From contig SEMN01000010.1 in the NCBI GenBank assembly GCA_005408345.1, positions 2,649,501 to 2,713,500 of the forward strand: 64,000 bases of DNA, read 5' to 3'. How positions within the stretch are numbered: position 1 is the stretch's first letter; each line of letters opens with the position of its first letter. Under the pieces are notes generated by a model. It saw only the letters and a list, made by a program, of their open reading frames with translations. It was not told where the DNA came from and did not search any database. Shown one piece after another: positions 1 to 12,800 of the stretch. Source of the stretch: Macquaria australasica (lineage: Eukaryota > Chordata > Actinopteri > Centrarchiformes > Percichthyidae). The translations under genes were made by a program, and so were the position numbers.

Positions 1-1982
1 GGAAAAATAGGCCTATAGGCTACCCATGACTTGACTACAAGTATTCCACTAAGTACAGTTTACCTCAATGTGAACACTGTATGTATGACTGTAAAAATAA
101 GATATACATATACATATGATATGGGTTTCAGTCTCAATGCAAAGGCGGTTTCATAATTCAATATTAAATCAAACAAACAGGTAAAATCGTAGAAAAGTAT
201 TATCAGTGATCATTGTTATTCATGCCTTAACATGTAAGCAGTACTTTAATGTTATAACTGGTCAATGTGGGGCTAATGGTAACTGTTTTATATACTGTGT
301 GGTAGTTTAATCTATAACAATGATGTCCTCCTGTAGCTGTCTGGGTGTGGTGGAGTGGGTTGTCTACTAATCACATCACACCCCAGCTCCTCCGGTCCAC
401 ATTGTCATTAGGCCAACAACCTTGCATGGTAACTTGGGACCATGTGACCATGAGTGTGTGAATGAGAGGCAAATTGTAAAGAGCAATATAAATGCAAACC
501 GTTACAATGCATCGAACTGATCACATGTTTTATATGTTAAATCTGAATCTGAAATGCAACTAGCTGTTAAATAATGTAATGGAGGAAAAAGTACATTATT
601 TTCCTTTTTAAAATGTGGTGGAGTTGAAGTATAAAGTAGCATAAAATGGAAATACTCAAGTAAAGCACAAATACCTCAAAATTATACTCAAGTACAATAC
701 TTGAGTAAATGTACATAGTTACCTTCCACCACTGAGTATAATAAAATGTGTATTTATTTACTGAAATCCTTGACATGAACAAGTGTGGGGACCATTGAAT
801 CTGGAAACATGATTGTCTGCACAGATGTTGTTGTTGATGAGTAAATAAGCCAAACACTGACGAGTCTTCCAGCAGCACTCGAGTGACATGAGAGAGTGAT
901 TGCCATGGCGACTGAAGTGTTTTCCTCAGTCTGGAGAGGTTGCTGAGGCAAAGGGCCGTCAGACACAGATGAGCATCTGTGCATTTAACATCTCAAACAA
1001 TCAGTTTGTATTGAATGTCCTCCTTCAAAAGGTTCGCTTTGTTGGCGGGCAGAATATTGTCTGTCATCTCCATCACAAAAGATAGTACAGCCACGCACTT
1101 TATTCTTATTCTCTGCTCACTATTGATGTCACCCCTGCTTTGCTCTCAGAGTTTACCAAGTATTATTTATTGCTAAGGGGGACTGACTTTGAAATGGAAG
1201 CCTGTTTGTTTTTGATCATTTTTCTTTTATTGGACAGACGTTTTGTTCCCTTGAAAACATGTAAGGGTAGACAGCAGATGATGCCAGCCCAGTCTGCACC
1301 CACGGAGACCAGCACACATTAATCAGGCGCAGGTTTAATTGTCAAGGAAATGAAGGATAACCATTACCAAGGACAACATGCAATCAGCGTCACTTTAGTG
1401 AGTGAGCATTTGTGTAGCCCAAACAGAAAAACTGCTCTTTTGTATAATGCGGTGAAGCAGACAGGTTCACGTGTTTAAAGATAAAGGTGCAAGCCTTGGG
1501 ATGCTCCAACAGGTTCCTTTCTCCGCTAAGACACACTTCTACCGAGGTCAGCTGAAGGGCCGTCGCCAGCAAACACACTAATTATGCCTGATTATGCTGC
1601 TGAACTAAATTGCAGTCACGCCTCCACTTTTCCCTTCCCATTTCTTATTCCTTCACTTTTGCCAGCCATGCTAAAAATACTGTATATACCCCCGAAGAAC
1701 ACTTTATATAAACACTTTGTATAACATATAGAGGTGAAATTATCTTGTTTGTTTTGATACATTTAATACCTGCATTTAAAGGAAACCAAGATATTTTACT
1801 TGCTGGTGTAACATAGAGGAAATACTGAGAATAAAACCCAGATTTATGCTGAGTAGAAATCTGTGTTTTCTGTTGTAGTGCAAGAAGAAATGACAGCAAT
1901 CATAGTTTACCTTCATTATTACTCTGCAGTGATGCAATTATCCACAACAACTGATAATAGGTTTGTTTCCTCCTACAATTCA
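1..1982. other. upstream region of the tmem45 gene, no gene recognised
   Basis: I see no supportable coding exon here. The stretch is AT-rich. Positions 576-734 hold the terminal part of a dispersed fish repeat that ends in CCACCACTG. The acceptor CAG at 1980-1982 directly precedes the first coding exon of tmem45, so at least one 5' untranslated exon and the promoter should lie further upstream, but I could not place them. Confidence 0.5.
576..734 (-). repeat. fish dispersed repeat remnant with CAGTGGTGGAA-type end
   Basis: The segment is full of the ACTCAAGTA/TTGAGTA words and ends with TTCCACCACTG. Read on the minus strand it begins CAGTGGTGGAAGGTAACTAT, a terminus I recognise from abundant non-autonomous elements in teleost genomes. 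A second copy begins at 9477 on the + strand. The other end of this copy is not recognisable. Confidence 0.6.
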
Positions 1983-1995
1983 GGTGTCGTGAGTC

Positions 1996-4096
1996 ATGGG
2001 AAGCTTCAAGGGCCATGCGCTCCCTGGAAGCTTCTTTCTGGTGGCTGGGATCTGGTGGACAGGAAAGCACTCACTCTGGCATGGCACCCGCAGGAACAAG
2101 AATATAGGCTCCACTCGGCTGGCCAGCAGAGCCTCACAGCGCCGCCTGGAGATCGTCGAGAGCTCTGTCATACTCTTCTTCTCTTTTGTTGGCAAGTAGT
2201 AGGTCTCTCTACTGTGAATGATATGAACTTGTAAAAAACAACTGATTTCAAATGAGCTTCTTAATGCATCCATACATGTTTTAGATTTGGCTACTCATGA
2301 GTCATCTGCATGAATCCAGCACACACCAGAGCAATTTAGATTTATGAGTAAAGTGTGACACAAATAAGCGTTTACAGTATTCAGTCTTTAATTAAGGAGA
2401 TCTGAGTGTTTCCTCCGCTGTGCTCCCCAGGGATGCTGGCAGAGCAGTTTGTAGCAGATGGACCGAGACTCCAGTTGTACGACTTTGCAGAGAAACACTG
2501 GGAGCATCTGATGAACTGGCAGCATGCCACCATGTATCTGTTCTTTGGCCTGGCTGGGACAGTGTCTCTGATCATCCACACCACAGAGGCTGCTCCACTG
2601 GCGCTGGATAGGTTAATGCTGGCTGTTGCTTTCTTTAATGAAGGTAAGAAAAAGGACATTTGTATTTTCCAGTCTTCACTTTGACGTTATTTATTTAGAC
2701 CCATGGTTCCCTACCTTTTTTTATTAAGAGGTACCCCCACAGCCCTATCAGATTAACAGATGAAAGTACTCCTTCATCAACAACACCAGTCAGGTTGTGT
2801 GTGAATTGATCAAACTGGATATTATTTAACACTGTTAACAATATTTTGTCATGCAGTTATATTTTTCATACAATTTCATACCATTTAACCATTACTTTTA
2901 GCTAATTATTCCAACTGTTTATCTGTTAATATTGCTAGCTTTTTCAACTGATTTTTCATTAATTAAGCTAACTATTTCAACCGCTTGCTAACTACTTTTC
3001 ACACACTCTCAATTGCAACATATCGTGTTCAGTTTACAGCTGACTCAATATATGAATATATATTTTCTAATCACATTGTTATTTACATTTTTTCACATTA
3101 GTTGAGCTACACCACAATATTTCCAATGGTACAAGTACCCCTGGTTGGGAATCACTGATTTAGACCATGGACGTAGCCTACAGTGTGTAAATGATCCGAG
3201 ATTAACAGATTTTTTATTAGATCAAAGGAGACCAGTCGCCCAAAGAAGTGCACATTAATGCGTGATTTTAACTGGATGACAAAACAAAAATGCAGTCAAG
3301 ATACCATTTGACAGCATGGAACGAAAAAGAGATTAATGGATGAAAATATATTTTGCTAGACCTTTCTCATGTATTTTTCCATTGATGACTGTCTCTTTGT
3401 TTTGACAGGATTTCTTTTCCTCTACCACCTCCATGGCAGGAGTATGCTGGACGTCCATGTACACCAGCTCCTGCTCTATGCCATCTTTGGCGATGCTCTT
3501 GTTGCCTTCCTGGAGATTTTCCACCGAGGTAACATCATTCTGGAGCTGCTGCGCTGCACCCTCACTCTCCTGCAGGGAAGCTGGTTCTGGCAGGTAAATC
3601 TGAATGTGTGCATGTATATGAGCACAAGTTTATGGCAGTGCGTAATAACTCCTGTCCTGACACTGCCTTCTCTTTGGCCACAGATTGGTTTTGTGCTGTA
3701 CCCTACCCATGGCCCCGAGTGGGACCTAAAGGATCATAACAACATGATGTTCGTCACCATGTGTTACTCCTGGCACCTCGCCTTCGCCATGCTCATCGTG
3801 GGCGTGCTCTATTGCACTGTCAGCTGGTAAGAACCTGCTCCACACCACACCAGACATCCCATAAGCTGCTGCTTTTTGTCCTGGACATCTTGCAGTGTTA
3901 TCCACACTGAGAATAACAGCTTGAGTGCCTCTAATGGCACTCTCACTACAGTTTATGTTATGTGTGACTCTGTGTGTGTTTGTTGTGCTTTCTCTGTAGT
4001 GTGGTTCGCTCCAGATTGAAGAGGACTCCTCCGATGGAAATGGGACTTCTGAAGCCCAGAGAGAGGGATCCAGAGTCAGAAGATGAGATTTTATGA
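1996..4096 (+). CDS. tmem45: TMEM45-family multi-pass membrane protein
   Basis: Coding exons are 1996-2191, 2431-2643, 3409-3593, 3684-3826 and 4000-4096, giving 277 residues. The start GAGTCATGGG has G at -3 and +4. The N terminus MGSFKGHALPGSFFL, the central NWQHATMYLFFGL and the block LLQGSWFWQIGFVLYP are hallmarks of the TMEM45 (DUF716) family. Several hydrophobic spans are visible, with a short charged cytosolic tail ending SEDEIL. The tail (SRLKR, then GLLK, then an ESEDE acidic end) resembles TMEM45A, while NWQHATMYLFF resembles TMEM45B, so I leave the paralogue open. The molecular function of the family is poorly defined. Intron 1 uses a GC donor (GTTG|GCAAGT), required to join into MLAEQFV in frame. 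Intron 2 carries a transposon with perfect target-site duplications. Confidence 0.9.
2701..3157. mobile_element. non-autonomous hAT-like element in tmem45 intron 2
   Basis: The ends are imperfect terminal inverted repeats: the left end reads CCATGGTTCCCTACC and the right end, reverse-complemented, reads CAGTGATTCCCAACC. The element is flanked by an exact 8-bp duplication ATTTAGAC at 2693-2700 and 3158-3165, the size expected for hAT transposases. It is 457 bp, AT-rich, and has no coding capacity. Confidence 0.8.
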
Positions 4097-5924
4097 AGAG
4101 GACTGTTGTACACCTACGTTGTGACTCATGTATATTACAATTAAATCAGGGATATGATGTTTGCAGTTCCAGCAGCAGTACGACTAGAAGCAAGGCATGC
4201 AAACAGAAAAGGGATAAGAACATGGTTTCTGGATGATTTACTTTAGAAATATATCTCTACCTCTGCCTTATTTAATCAGCTGTAAACCCCCTTTAGCCTT
4301 ACTCTCATTGTGCATTGATATTTATTTTACTGTGGCCTAATACTTTTCATATACTCTGTCATATCTTTTTTTCTTCATTACTAATTTGCACATGCAGTAT
4401 AAGCGAACATGAACTCATAAGGGTAAGCTTTTTATGGATTGCATGCTTTTCATTTGACTCGCCGAACTTTTCTTGTCAAGACATTTTGGTGTTCAGTAGT
4501 GCCATCTTGTAGTGAAAACAATCATCATTCCCAGTACAGAATACAGTATATTACTTGAAAGCATGTCTTTACATATTTTTACTTGGCTTCTTTTGGTTAA
4601 TAATGTTAGGAAGCTGAGTCACTCAAATGCCAAAAAATAAGAATTTTATTAAAATTGTTTGCTACTTGACATTATTATAACTATATTATGGTTGCCATTA
4701 TTGTAGTGTTTATTCAGCGTGGTTTAATGGTTTAACAAAATATGACTATCTGTAGGGACTTGATGTTTGTCAGTGGTACCTAACACAGAGTATCTCCTAT
4801 TTCTCACTATACTAGTAAAATCATAGTATATCACATTAACACCAAATGATCACTCATGCATCACAGAATCATCCCAGCAGGAAGTAAAAATAGTTTCACG
4901 TAGCTAATAAACTGCCCCTGCAGAGTCATTCTTGTCAGGAAAGCACAATACAATACACACCTACTGATAATAGGCATCAGCAAAGATCGTCTCAGTTCTT
5001 AAAAATGAGGCCCATGTCTCAAGCTTACTTTCCTGCAGATTTCCTTTGGTTATAACAAGAAGTCTGGTATGCTACAAACCTGACAGCTGTATGAAATTAG
5101 AGCTGCACCTAAACAATTATTTTTGTTATCAATCAATCTGCCAGTTCTTTCTCATTAACTAATGAACATATGAGGTACAAAATGTCAGTCAATTGTGTTT
5201 TATCTGATCAACAGTCCAAAAACAACAATCTTCACGAATGACAAGCTTAGGAATGTTTCGTATTGTTGAAAAAATGACTCCAATTCATAATCAAAATAGT
5301 TGCTGATTATTTTTCTCTTGATTGATAATCGACTAATCAATTCAGCGTTATATATAATACTTAAAATACTTTGTTTGATGTGGGATTCTGTTTATATAGA
5401 CCTTAGCAGTAACAGTCAGCCACAGAAAAATGTCAGGCTACATGTGCATGATGGTTGAAGACTTTCTGACATAATGAACATATATGGGGAAAGTAGCCTA
5501 CTAAAACAAAAGAAAAAACACACACATTAACTAAATAAATCAAATAAATTCAAGTATTAAAAACTGAGCAATTTACATATCAGGCTGAATATTAATTTAC
5601 AAATGATATATTCTATTTTAACTCTTTAATCTTTTGGACTACCTTTCCCTGTTGTGCTGTGAGATTGATTCACGTGGCTGGACGAGAAAAAAAAAAAATC
5701 AGAGTGAGACCTCTCTGCTGCTTCTCCGCCCAGATAGCCTATGACTAACCTGAAGTCATCCACCTGGCCAGGTAAGCTACCTGACAGCTCCTCAGGCTGT
5801 CGGCGGCCACGTGACGTTGTTGTCCAGCCTCACAGATTGGAGGAAACCGGTAAATTTTCGCTCTCGCTCCAGGAAACAACCAGATTTTATCACCAATCCA
5901 GGCGACGTTTAAGGTGTTTCAGCT
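4097..5924. other. tmem45 3' UTR and intergenic region before sft2d2
   Basis: A possible polyadenylation signal ATTAAA lies at 4140-4145, about 45 bases after the stop. The rest is AT-rich with no convincing exon. From about 5650 the sequence becomes more GC-rich and leads into the probable promoter and 5' UTR of sft2d2. Confidence 0.45.
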
Positions 5925-7613
5925 ATGGATAAATTAAAATCGGTGTTAAGCGGTGAAGAGGCGCGCAGAGATGACCGGACCATTTTACAGGTAAAAAACG
6001 AAACACCCACTTTAGCCTACACTGCTTCAACTGTGATCTGAATTGACGTGTTAATTGATGAATCTCTGTTAATGCAGACTGTCAATGAAGCCTCAACTTT
6101 AGGCTGGGGCACACGTGTGAAGGGATTCGTCGCCTGTTTCGTGGTGGGGGGCGCGTGCACAGTGCTGGTAAGGATCTGTAACAATTTCTATAATAATCTC
6201 CTTTTGTTGTCTTATGCTCCACACAACAAGGAAGAGCGCAGGGAGGGCTGATGCGGTCTTACTGGTTCTTCTTGCCCTGAAGAATGCTGAAGATGTGATG
6301 TTCATTCATTTGGCAGCAGCACTTAACCAGTCCTGGCCTTAACGTGCCAACTGCAGCTTAGAGATGAAACCTGCACCTTGTGTGTGTGACCCACGCCAGG
6401 AGGTCAAAAAGCCACAAATCAGCTGTCTTTTTTGTGTGTGTGTCTTGCAGGGAGTGTGTATGCTGTTTATCCCCAGGATCGGGATCACTCTCTTCATTGT
6501 TTTTTACACGTTTGGAAACATATGTGCTCTGGGCAGGTCAGTGTCCACAACAACAGAACTAATCATATTAAAGCAGCTCATGATAATATTGTAATGGTTT
6601 TATTCTAAGGAGGAATTTGTATCATATGACCAGTAGTTAGCATCAAAGTGTGCAGTATATACATATTGAATATAGACTTTAAAAAATATTTAGATTTTAA
6701 TATATGTTTTATTCTATGACCCTGTCCCAACAGCACCATGTTTCTGATGGGGCCAATAAAGCAGCTGAAAATGATGTGTGACAAAACAAGAGCGCTGGCC
6801 ACCACAATTATGCTCGTGAGTGCACAAACCTATAAAACGCTGATTTTTCCTTTTACTCTGTTACATGTTACATACTTACCCAGACCTCTAAAGGGACATT
6901 AATGAGGAAAATGTGATGACATTAACCCAGATAGGAAAATGAGAACTTTGTTCCTTATTTATCCAGGAACTATACTCAAAAAATAAAATAAAATAATAAA
7001 TACAGATAGATATTTCAATAGGGGCCCCCAAACAACATTTTGCATAGGGCTCCCAAAAAGCTAGAAACGGCCCTGTACAAGCAGCATGTTGTTAGTTACA
7101 TTTGTCCCATTCCTTTCTTTAGACTTGCCTTGTGTTGACTCTCTGCGCAGCCTTCTGGGTGAGTGAGATCAGCAGAAAAAGAGTTATGATCACTACTAAC
7201 TTGTTAAGAACATGATAGGCTACAGTAATAAGTCCGATCTCTCTCAGCCAGCAATTGTATTTTTTTCTTACAGTGGAAGAACTTTGGACTTGCTTTGTTA
7301 TTTTGCATCTTGCAAGTCTTGTCATTTGCCTGGTGAGTCACAATTTCTCTTTTACCATTTAAGCCCTTTAACTGATTGTTTTCTGTGTGAAACTATTGAT
7401 TTGTGACAAACTGTGCTTTGTCTGCAGGTACAGTCTGTCATACATCCCGTTTGTGAGGTTTGTCATTCAAACACCTTTTTATTCAAATCAGCTGCAGAAA
7501 TGCTCAGAATCAAAATGTAATTCATACCTATACAGTAAATCTGAATGTCTGATCAGTGTGAATTACTTTCCAGGGAAGCAATAATGAAGATGGTGGCGAT
7601 CTGCTTGAAGTGA
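5925..7613 (+). CDS. sft2d2: SFT2 domain-containing protein 2 (Golgi vesicle traffic)
   Basis: Eight coding exons (5925-5990, 6078-6167, 6451-6536, 6734-6815, 7123-7158, 7274-7332, 7428-7457, 7574-7613) give 162 residues, the usual length of the family. The start is MDKLKSVLSGEEARRD. The SFT2/Got1 signature is clear: TRVKGFVACF, then IVFYTFGNICALGSTMFLMG, then PIKQLK, AAFWW and WYSLSYIPFVREA. Four membrane spans are apparent with both ends cytosolic, as in yeast Sft2p, which assists fusion of endosome-derived vesicles with the Golgi. The words TRxKGF, FYTFGNI and AFWW favour SFT2D2 over SFT2D1. The shortest exon is 30 bp, encoding YSLSYIPFV. Confidence 0.9.
7014..7075. repeat. transposon end fragment in sft2d2 intron 4
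   Basis: The stretch GGGGCCCCCAAACAACATTT, followed by AGGGCTCCCAAAAAGCTAG and ending ACGGCCCTG, resembles the 3' end of hAT-like elements common in fish. No matching left end was found, so this is probably a fragment. Confidence 0.35.
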
Positions 7614-7899
7614 GGCCGGTGTTTGTGCGGAGGGTTCAGGCTGGAAGAAGTGTTTTTTTTTTTAGAAAGGGGCAGGTCTCTGATTATTGAAGTTACTGAA
7701 ACAGCCTTCTTGTGGTTCTGCTTCAGAGAGTCTGTGACTTTCCTGCTGCTCAGCCCTCCTCTGTCGATGAAATTTCTAAAGATGTTTCTTTTTCTTGTCT
7801 ATGCTTCATTCATTGGGCTAATTGATTTTAGGTATGTATTGACTACTTATACCCATTTAATGAGTGTGGGCTTGGTTTGTCATATGTGTAAATATTTGT

Positions 7900-7905
7900 A
7901 ATAAA
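7900..7905 (+). terminator. probable polyadenylation signal of sft2d2
   Basis: AATAAA lies 287 bases after the sft2d2 stop codon and is the first canonical hexamer there. The transcript end itself cannot be seen. Confidence 0.5.
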
Positions 7906-9889
7906 TGCATGTATCAATGGTTTTGGTAATGATCACACAACAACGATTACTGAGAGGAGTAAATTTAAGTGTGGCACAGCCTCAATGCGTGAGCCAAAAA
8001 GATTGGAGAGGGGCAATATGAAAGTTTCAGATGGCTTAAATTCATTATGTAAAAATGAAGTTGTCTGCATAATTTGATGTAAGATTTGGACTTATCAGTT
8101 TAATTTGTAGGGCTGTAACAATGGAAAACATGTCCAACATGTTTGTAATAATATTTATTTATTTATCCTGATCATATCTGGGGTTTTTCACCATATTGCT
8201 CCTAAAGAAAAGTTGCATTTCTATGAGGGTCTTCCACTCTTAAATTGTTTTCTAATCTAATATTTATGTGAAACACAAATGTAGTTGACACTCATTCCTT
8301 GAATTACTAATATTTTGTGTTATTTACCTTTAAAACATAGGTTGGTTTGTCAGATGTTATATTTAGAGGCATAGCTAAAGAGTTTGGGCTTCAAAAAGTC
8401 AACAGTTAAGCTAAAGAATCATTTTATCTAATAGCAAGCAGAGTTAGACTGTGGCTTCTGGTGGCCAATGCGTGAGAAAATATGTTTTAGAAACAACTAA
8501 TTTTCAAAGTTTCTTTAGATGCAGTGTAACCTTGCGAACTGAGCCAGGCCTGGATAATAAGAGATGCCAGTGGCAGGAAGAAAAGTCCTGTCTCTATAGT
8601 CTATTAGTACCAGGGATGGCTTAATGAAAAAAATCCCACCTTAACCCCTGTACACTCCCCAACTCAAACCCCTTTTTCCTTTTTTTTTTGTTCTCTCATT
8701 TGTGTCTCTTTGCCTTATTACATGTATAAAATGCATGAATGGTGTTTCCATTTACTATGATTGAGTTCTAAATTTCCTGTATTGTAACACAGCATGACAG
8801 TCATTGGATGAAAAGGTTTGAAAGCTGTTCTGTATTTGCAGATATGTTTACAGTGTTTTCTGTATGTTGTATCTGTTCGTGTGGTCCTGCAGTTTAAATA
8901 CTGTTGTGAGAGCCAGTTTTGTTTTGTTTTGTTTTTAAGAAAGCAATGCCACCTATAGCTGAAAGGTTGGCAAAAGGAACATAGGAACAAATGGCTTGTG
9001 CTGCTCCAGCCAATTAATAGAATCAGGTGCAGGTTATAGCTGGAAGATGCAATAATGCAATAATGGTTATCAATCACAGCAAAGAAACTAGAATATAAAA
9101 GAAACAAATGTAAAGAAAGGAGTGTTTAGACTGTGACTTTGTAATTATTAAATTTGAAGTTTATATTTTACTTAAACATAATTAGTCAGGACCTTTTTTT
9201 TCTCTAATAACCTTCCAGTGCGCATGCATAATTTATCAAGTCAAACTAGATGAATGCCAGTGCAGAAATATAAATGTAATAATATAATCTGGTTCTGGTT
9301 AACATTGCGTCTAAAGATTACACAGGCATATCTGATTTAAGTGTCATCTTTTTGGCCCTCAGATAATTAGATGCATTTATTTGTGACGCAGTGTGTGGTT
9401 GAATTTGTAAAACGTTCAAAAATACAAGTTTTTTTTTTCATGTATTGATATATTTTCCATATTCACCACGTACAGTCAGTGGTGAAAAGTAAGTAGCCTA
9501 TACAGTATTTACTCAAGTAGTATTTCCGTTATATGCTACTCTATACTGGGGCTTACTAGCTTTACTTCACTACAGTTCAGAGGAAATTAATTGTAGGCTA
9601 CTCAACTTCATGTATTTGGCAGCTGCAGTTACTTTAAATGTTAATACGTATAATATGAATATTTTACATTCAAAATGTTATACTGAAAATGTTGCATATA
9701 TATGATAAGTTATCCCGTGTGTTTTAACGCTTGTTTTTTTTTTAAGATTAGAAACGCGCCCTTTCCCCAGCCCCACGTGACCCAGTCAGGAAGTGAGGTT
9801 GGACACGACAACACTGAGGACTCGCTTGTCCGTACATGTCTGTGCTGAAGCAAGTAGTGTGTATGTTTTAGCCCCGTCGGTCTGGAAAC
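7906..9889. other. intergenic region between sft2d2 and chd1l
   Basis: No exon or RNA gene is recognisable. The open frames here are short and without domain similarity. A repeat of the CAGTGGTG family starts at 9477. The last 150 bases before 9890 are GC-richer and contain a CACGTGA word at 9774-9780, probably within the chd1l promoter or 5' UTR. Confidence 0.45.
9477..9745 (+). repeat. fish dispersed repeat, CAGTGGTGAAAAGTAAGTA terminus
   Basis: It starts CAGTGGTGAAAAGTAAGTA and continues with TTTACTCAAGTAGTATTTCC, words shared with the copy at 576-734 in the opposite orientation. The right boundary is uncertain. No coding potential is seen. Confidence 0.5.
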
Positions 9890-12800
9890 ATGACAGACCT
9901 TTGGTTGAAAATAAAAAACATCGTAGCAGAGAAAAAGAAGACGGCTGTTGCTCAGAGCGACTTGCAGAAGTGGGGTTTAAGAGGTATGGAGGCTTGTAAC
10001 GTCGCAAAGTTATTAACTAACGTTGAGTTGTCTCCATTCATTTAGTAAGATAACGTTAACTAGCTGCCGGGTAACAGACGGTGTTTAACCTAGCTTAACA
10101 GTCGTCGTTGTTTTGTTCTCTCGGACTAATAACTTTGACGGTTCTCCTACTTGACCTGCCGTTATTTCCCGCTATATGATACAAACGAGTCCCAGCAGCG
10201 ATTCTCTGTCTCCTCTCAGGGATACAGCTGAGACCTTACCAGCTGGATGGCGTGCAGTGGTTTACTCGGTGCCTGGAGAACCAGCAGGGATGCATTTTAG
10301 GAGATGAGATGGGTTTGGGGAAAACCTGTCAGGTGTGAGATCCATCAGTCATCCTTATAACTAATAATAGTGATGCATGACAGTGTTTTTCTTTTTAAAC
10401 GGATGAAAAACTTATCATTTCAATGGTCATTGTATCATTTAATGTCATTGCAGTACCTCTGCATGTCTAGTTTTCACCAGCTTTCTCCAGTTTACTGTAA
10501 CTGAATGTATCTGCCTTTTTCACAGCAGACATCTGGACTTGTAATAAGAGCACAGGTGTTACTACTAATATTAACGATGGTTTGTTCTAGTAAGCCGTGA
10601 CAGTGAGCCAGCATACCAGGACCCTGAAACTGAAGCAGCTAAATGGAATTGAGCCATCATTGATTTTATGTACACCTGTGCTTTTCCTACTGCGACAAGT
10701 CTCAAGGTTTTTAGTACCTGTGATTTATATTGCTAAATATGATTACACTGTTTCAGAACTGACATGAGTTGAGTGGATTAATTGATTAGACAATAAGTAA
10801 CCAAGTATATCATTTAAATAATTTTTCAAGCCAAATCTCTAGTTCTAGTCAAAAGGATATTTTTTACATATTGTTTGCCACTGTATGTCAGTAATTCTTC
10901 ATCATAATTTGTCCCCTCAGACGATCTCTCTGCTGGTGTACATGTCAGGAGCTCTCGGGAGGAAGGGTCCGTTCTTGGTGCTGAGCCCGCTCTCTGTCAT
11001 GGAAAACTGGAGGAAGGAGTTGGAATGGTACAATGTTTTTCTATTTTTAAATTGAAGTCTACTCAAAACGCCGCCCATCACAGACTGTAAACTGCAAACA
11101 TAACGTTCTAAACTTGTGTTTTACTTACAGCTTCGCCCCGTCTCTGACTGTGCTGTGTTACAAGGGAGACAAAGAGAGACGGGCTGAGCTTCAGAGGGAA
11201 ACAGACACACGGGACTTTCATGTTCTGCTCACCACATATGAGGTCTGGGGCTATTTTGTGGGAACAAAAAAACCCAAAGTTTCATCTATGTTGAAACTGA
11301 CCTTTTTTTTTGTTTTTGTTTTAATTCTTTCATTTAAAGCTGTGTCTCAAAGATGCTTCGTTCTTGAGACGGTGAGTGTGTTCTGAATTGACATTTGTTC
11401 ACTGAGGGTCTGAGAGGAAATGGATCTCATCATGACGAGTAATGTTATAAAGGCATAATGATCAGTTTTCATACAGTATTTCTCTGTTTCCATGTAATCA
11501 TTTCATCTTCGCTGTGCTCCTCAGGTGGAAGTGGAAGGTGCTTGTGGTAGACGAAGCTCACAGACTGAAGAATCAGAATTCACTATTGCACAAAACGTTG
11601 ACACAGGTACTGAGCTGTGCCTGGTGTGGACTGTCAAGTATTTGTTTCTTTGTCTTTCACAGTATTAGCATTGTTTTTTTTTGTGTGTGTTTCGTGTGCA
11701 GTTTTCAGTTGGTTTCAGAGTCCTGCTGACAGGGACCCCCATCCAGAACAACCTGCAGGAGCTCTACTCCCTGCTGAGCTTCATTCAGCCCGGCATCTTT
11801 ACAGCTGATGAGACGGATGACTTCGTCAACTCTTACTCCAATGTACAAAGTCAACCTGCTCTTGGTATGACAGACATTGTTTTTGTTACTGTCTGTGTTA
11901 CTAGAATCACTTAGCATCATCATCACGTGACAAAGTATGGATTAGATTCAGCAGTAATTTAGTAATTAATTTAGGATTTAGGATGTTTTGAAAGATAAGG
12001 TGTTTGCCTGTTAAGCAAAAAAAGGTGCATGAAGAACCCCAGGTAATTGCTCATTAAATCAACACTGGCGCCCTGTCTCCCTCATCCTCATGCTTCTGTT
12101 TCCAGCTGCTGAGCTGCAGAGCGTCCTGGAGCCCTTCCTGCTTCGCAGAGTCAAGTCAGAAGTGGCTGTGGATCTGCCGAAGAAGACGGAGCTGGTTGTG
12201 TACCACGGCATGTCGGCTCTGCAGAAAAAATACTACAAAGCCATTCTGATGAAGGATCTGGGTGAGACTTCTGCACTGTGGTGTACAGCCCAAACATTAC
12301 TGGTGTCGATATTTGAGAGCTAAAAAAATCCAATAACAATGTATCGGCTAATAGTATTTTTTAAGATCAACACATACCATAAACAAACAATCTTCATACG
12401 GATCCTTTAAATTAGTTTTTTTTTTTTTTAAGAATTGAAAAATCAATGTGTCAATGCTCTCTAGTGGAAAAACTATGTAATGGTGACATTGTATCTAAAT
12501 GGCCTCAAACCCAGTTTGGCGTGTCTGTACTGCAATTTCTTGTCACTTATCAGTCGACATGTACACCGATTCTGATGCATCTGCAATAAGCTAATAACGG
12601 CTGATAAATAAGCCTTAGCAGAGTGCTGTTTTTTGGAGCATAAATCACCATTAGACTCATCTCTCATGAATCTCTGTTTTCAGAGGCTTTTGGAAATGAG
12701 CAGGGCAACAAGAACCAGCTGCTGAACATCTTGATGAACCTGAGAAAGTGTGTCGACCACCCATACCTGTTTGATGGTGAGATGTGCTCAGTGATAAATT

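Noticed and set aside
7623..7901. 92-codon hydrophobic frame just after sft2d2.
   Set aside because: It lies in the sft2d2 3' UTR and reads through a T run; hydrophobicity follows from T-richness.
8718..9107. 129-codon - strand frame between sft2d2 and chd1l.
   Set aside because: No domain, no splice sites, and low-complexity composition expected of AT-rich intergenic DNA.
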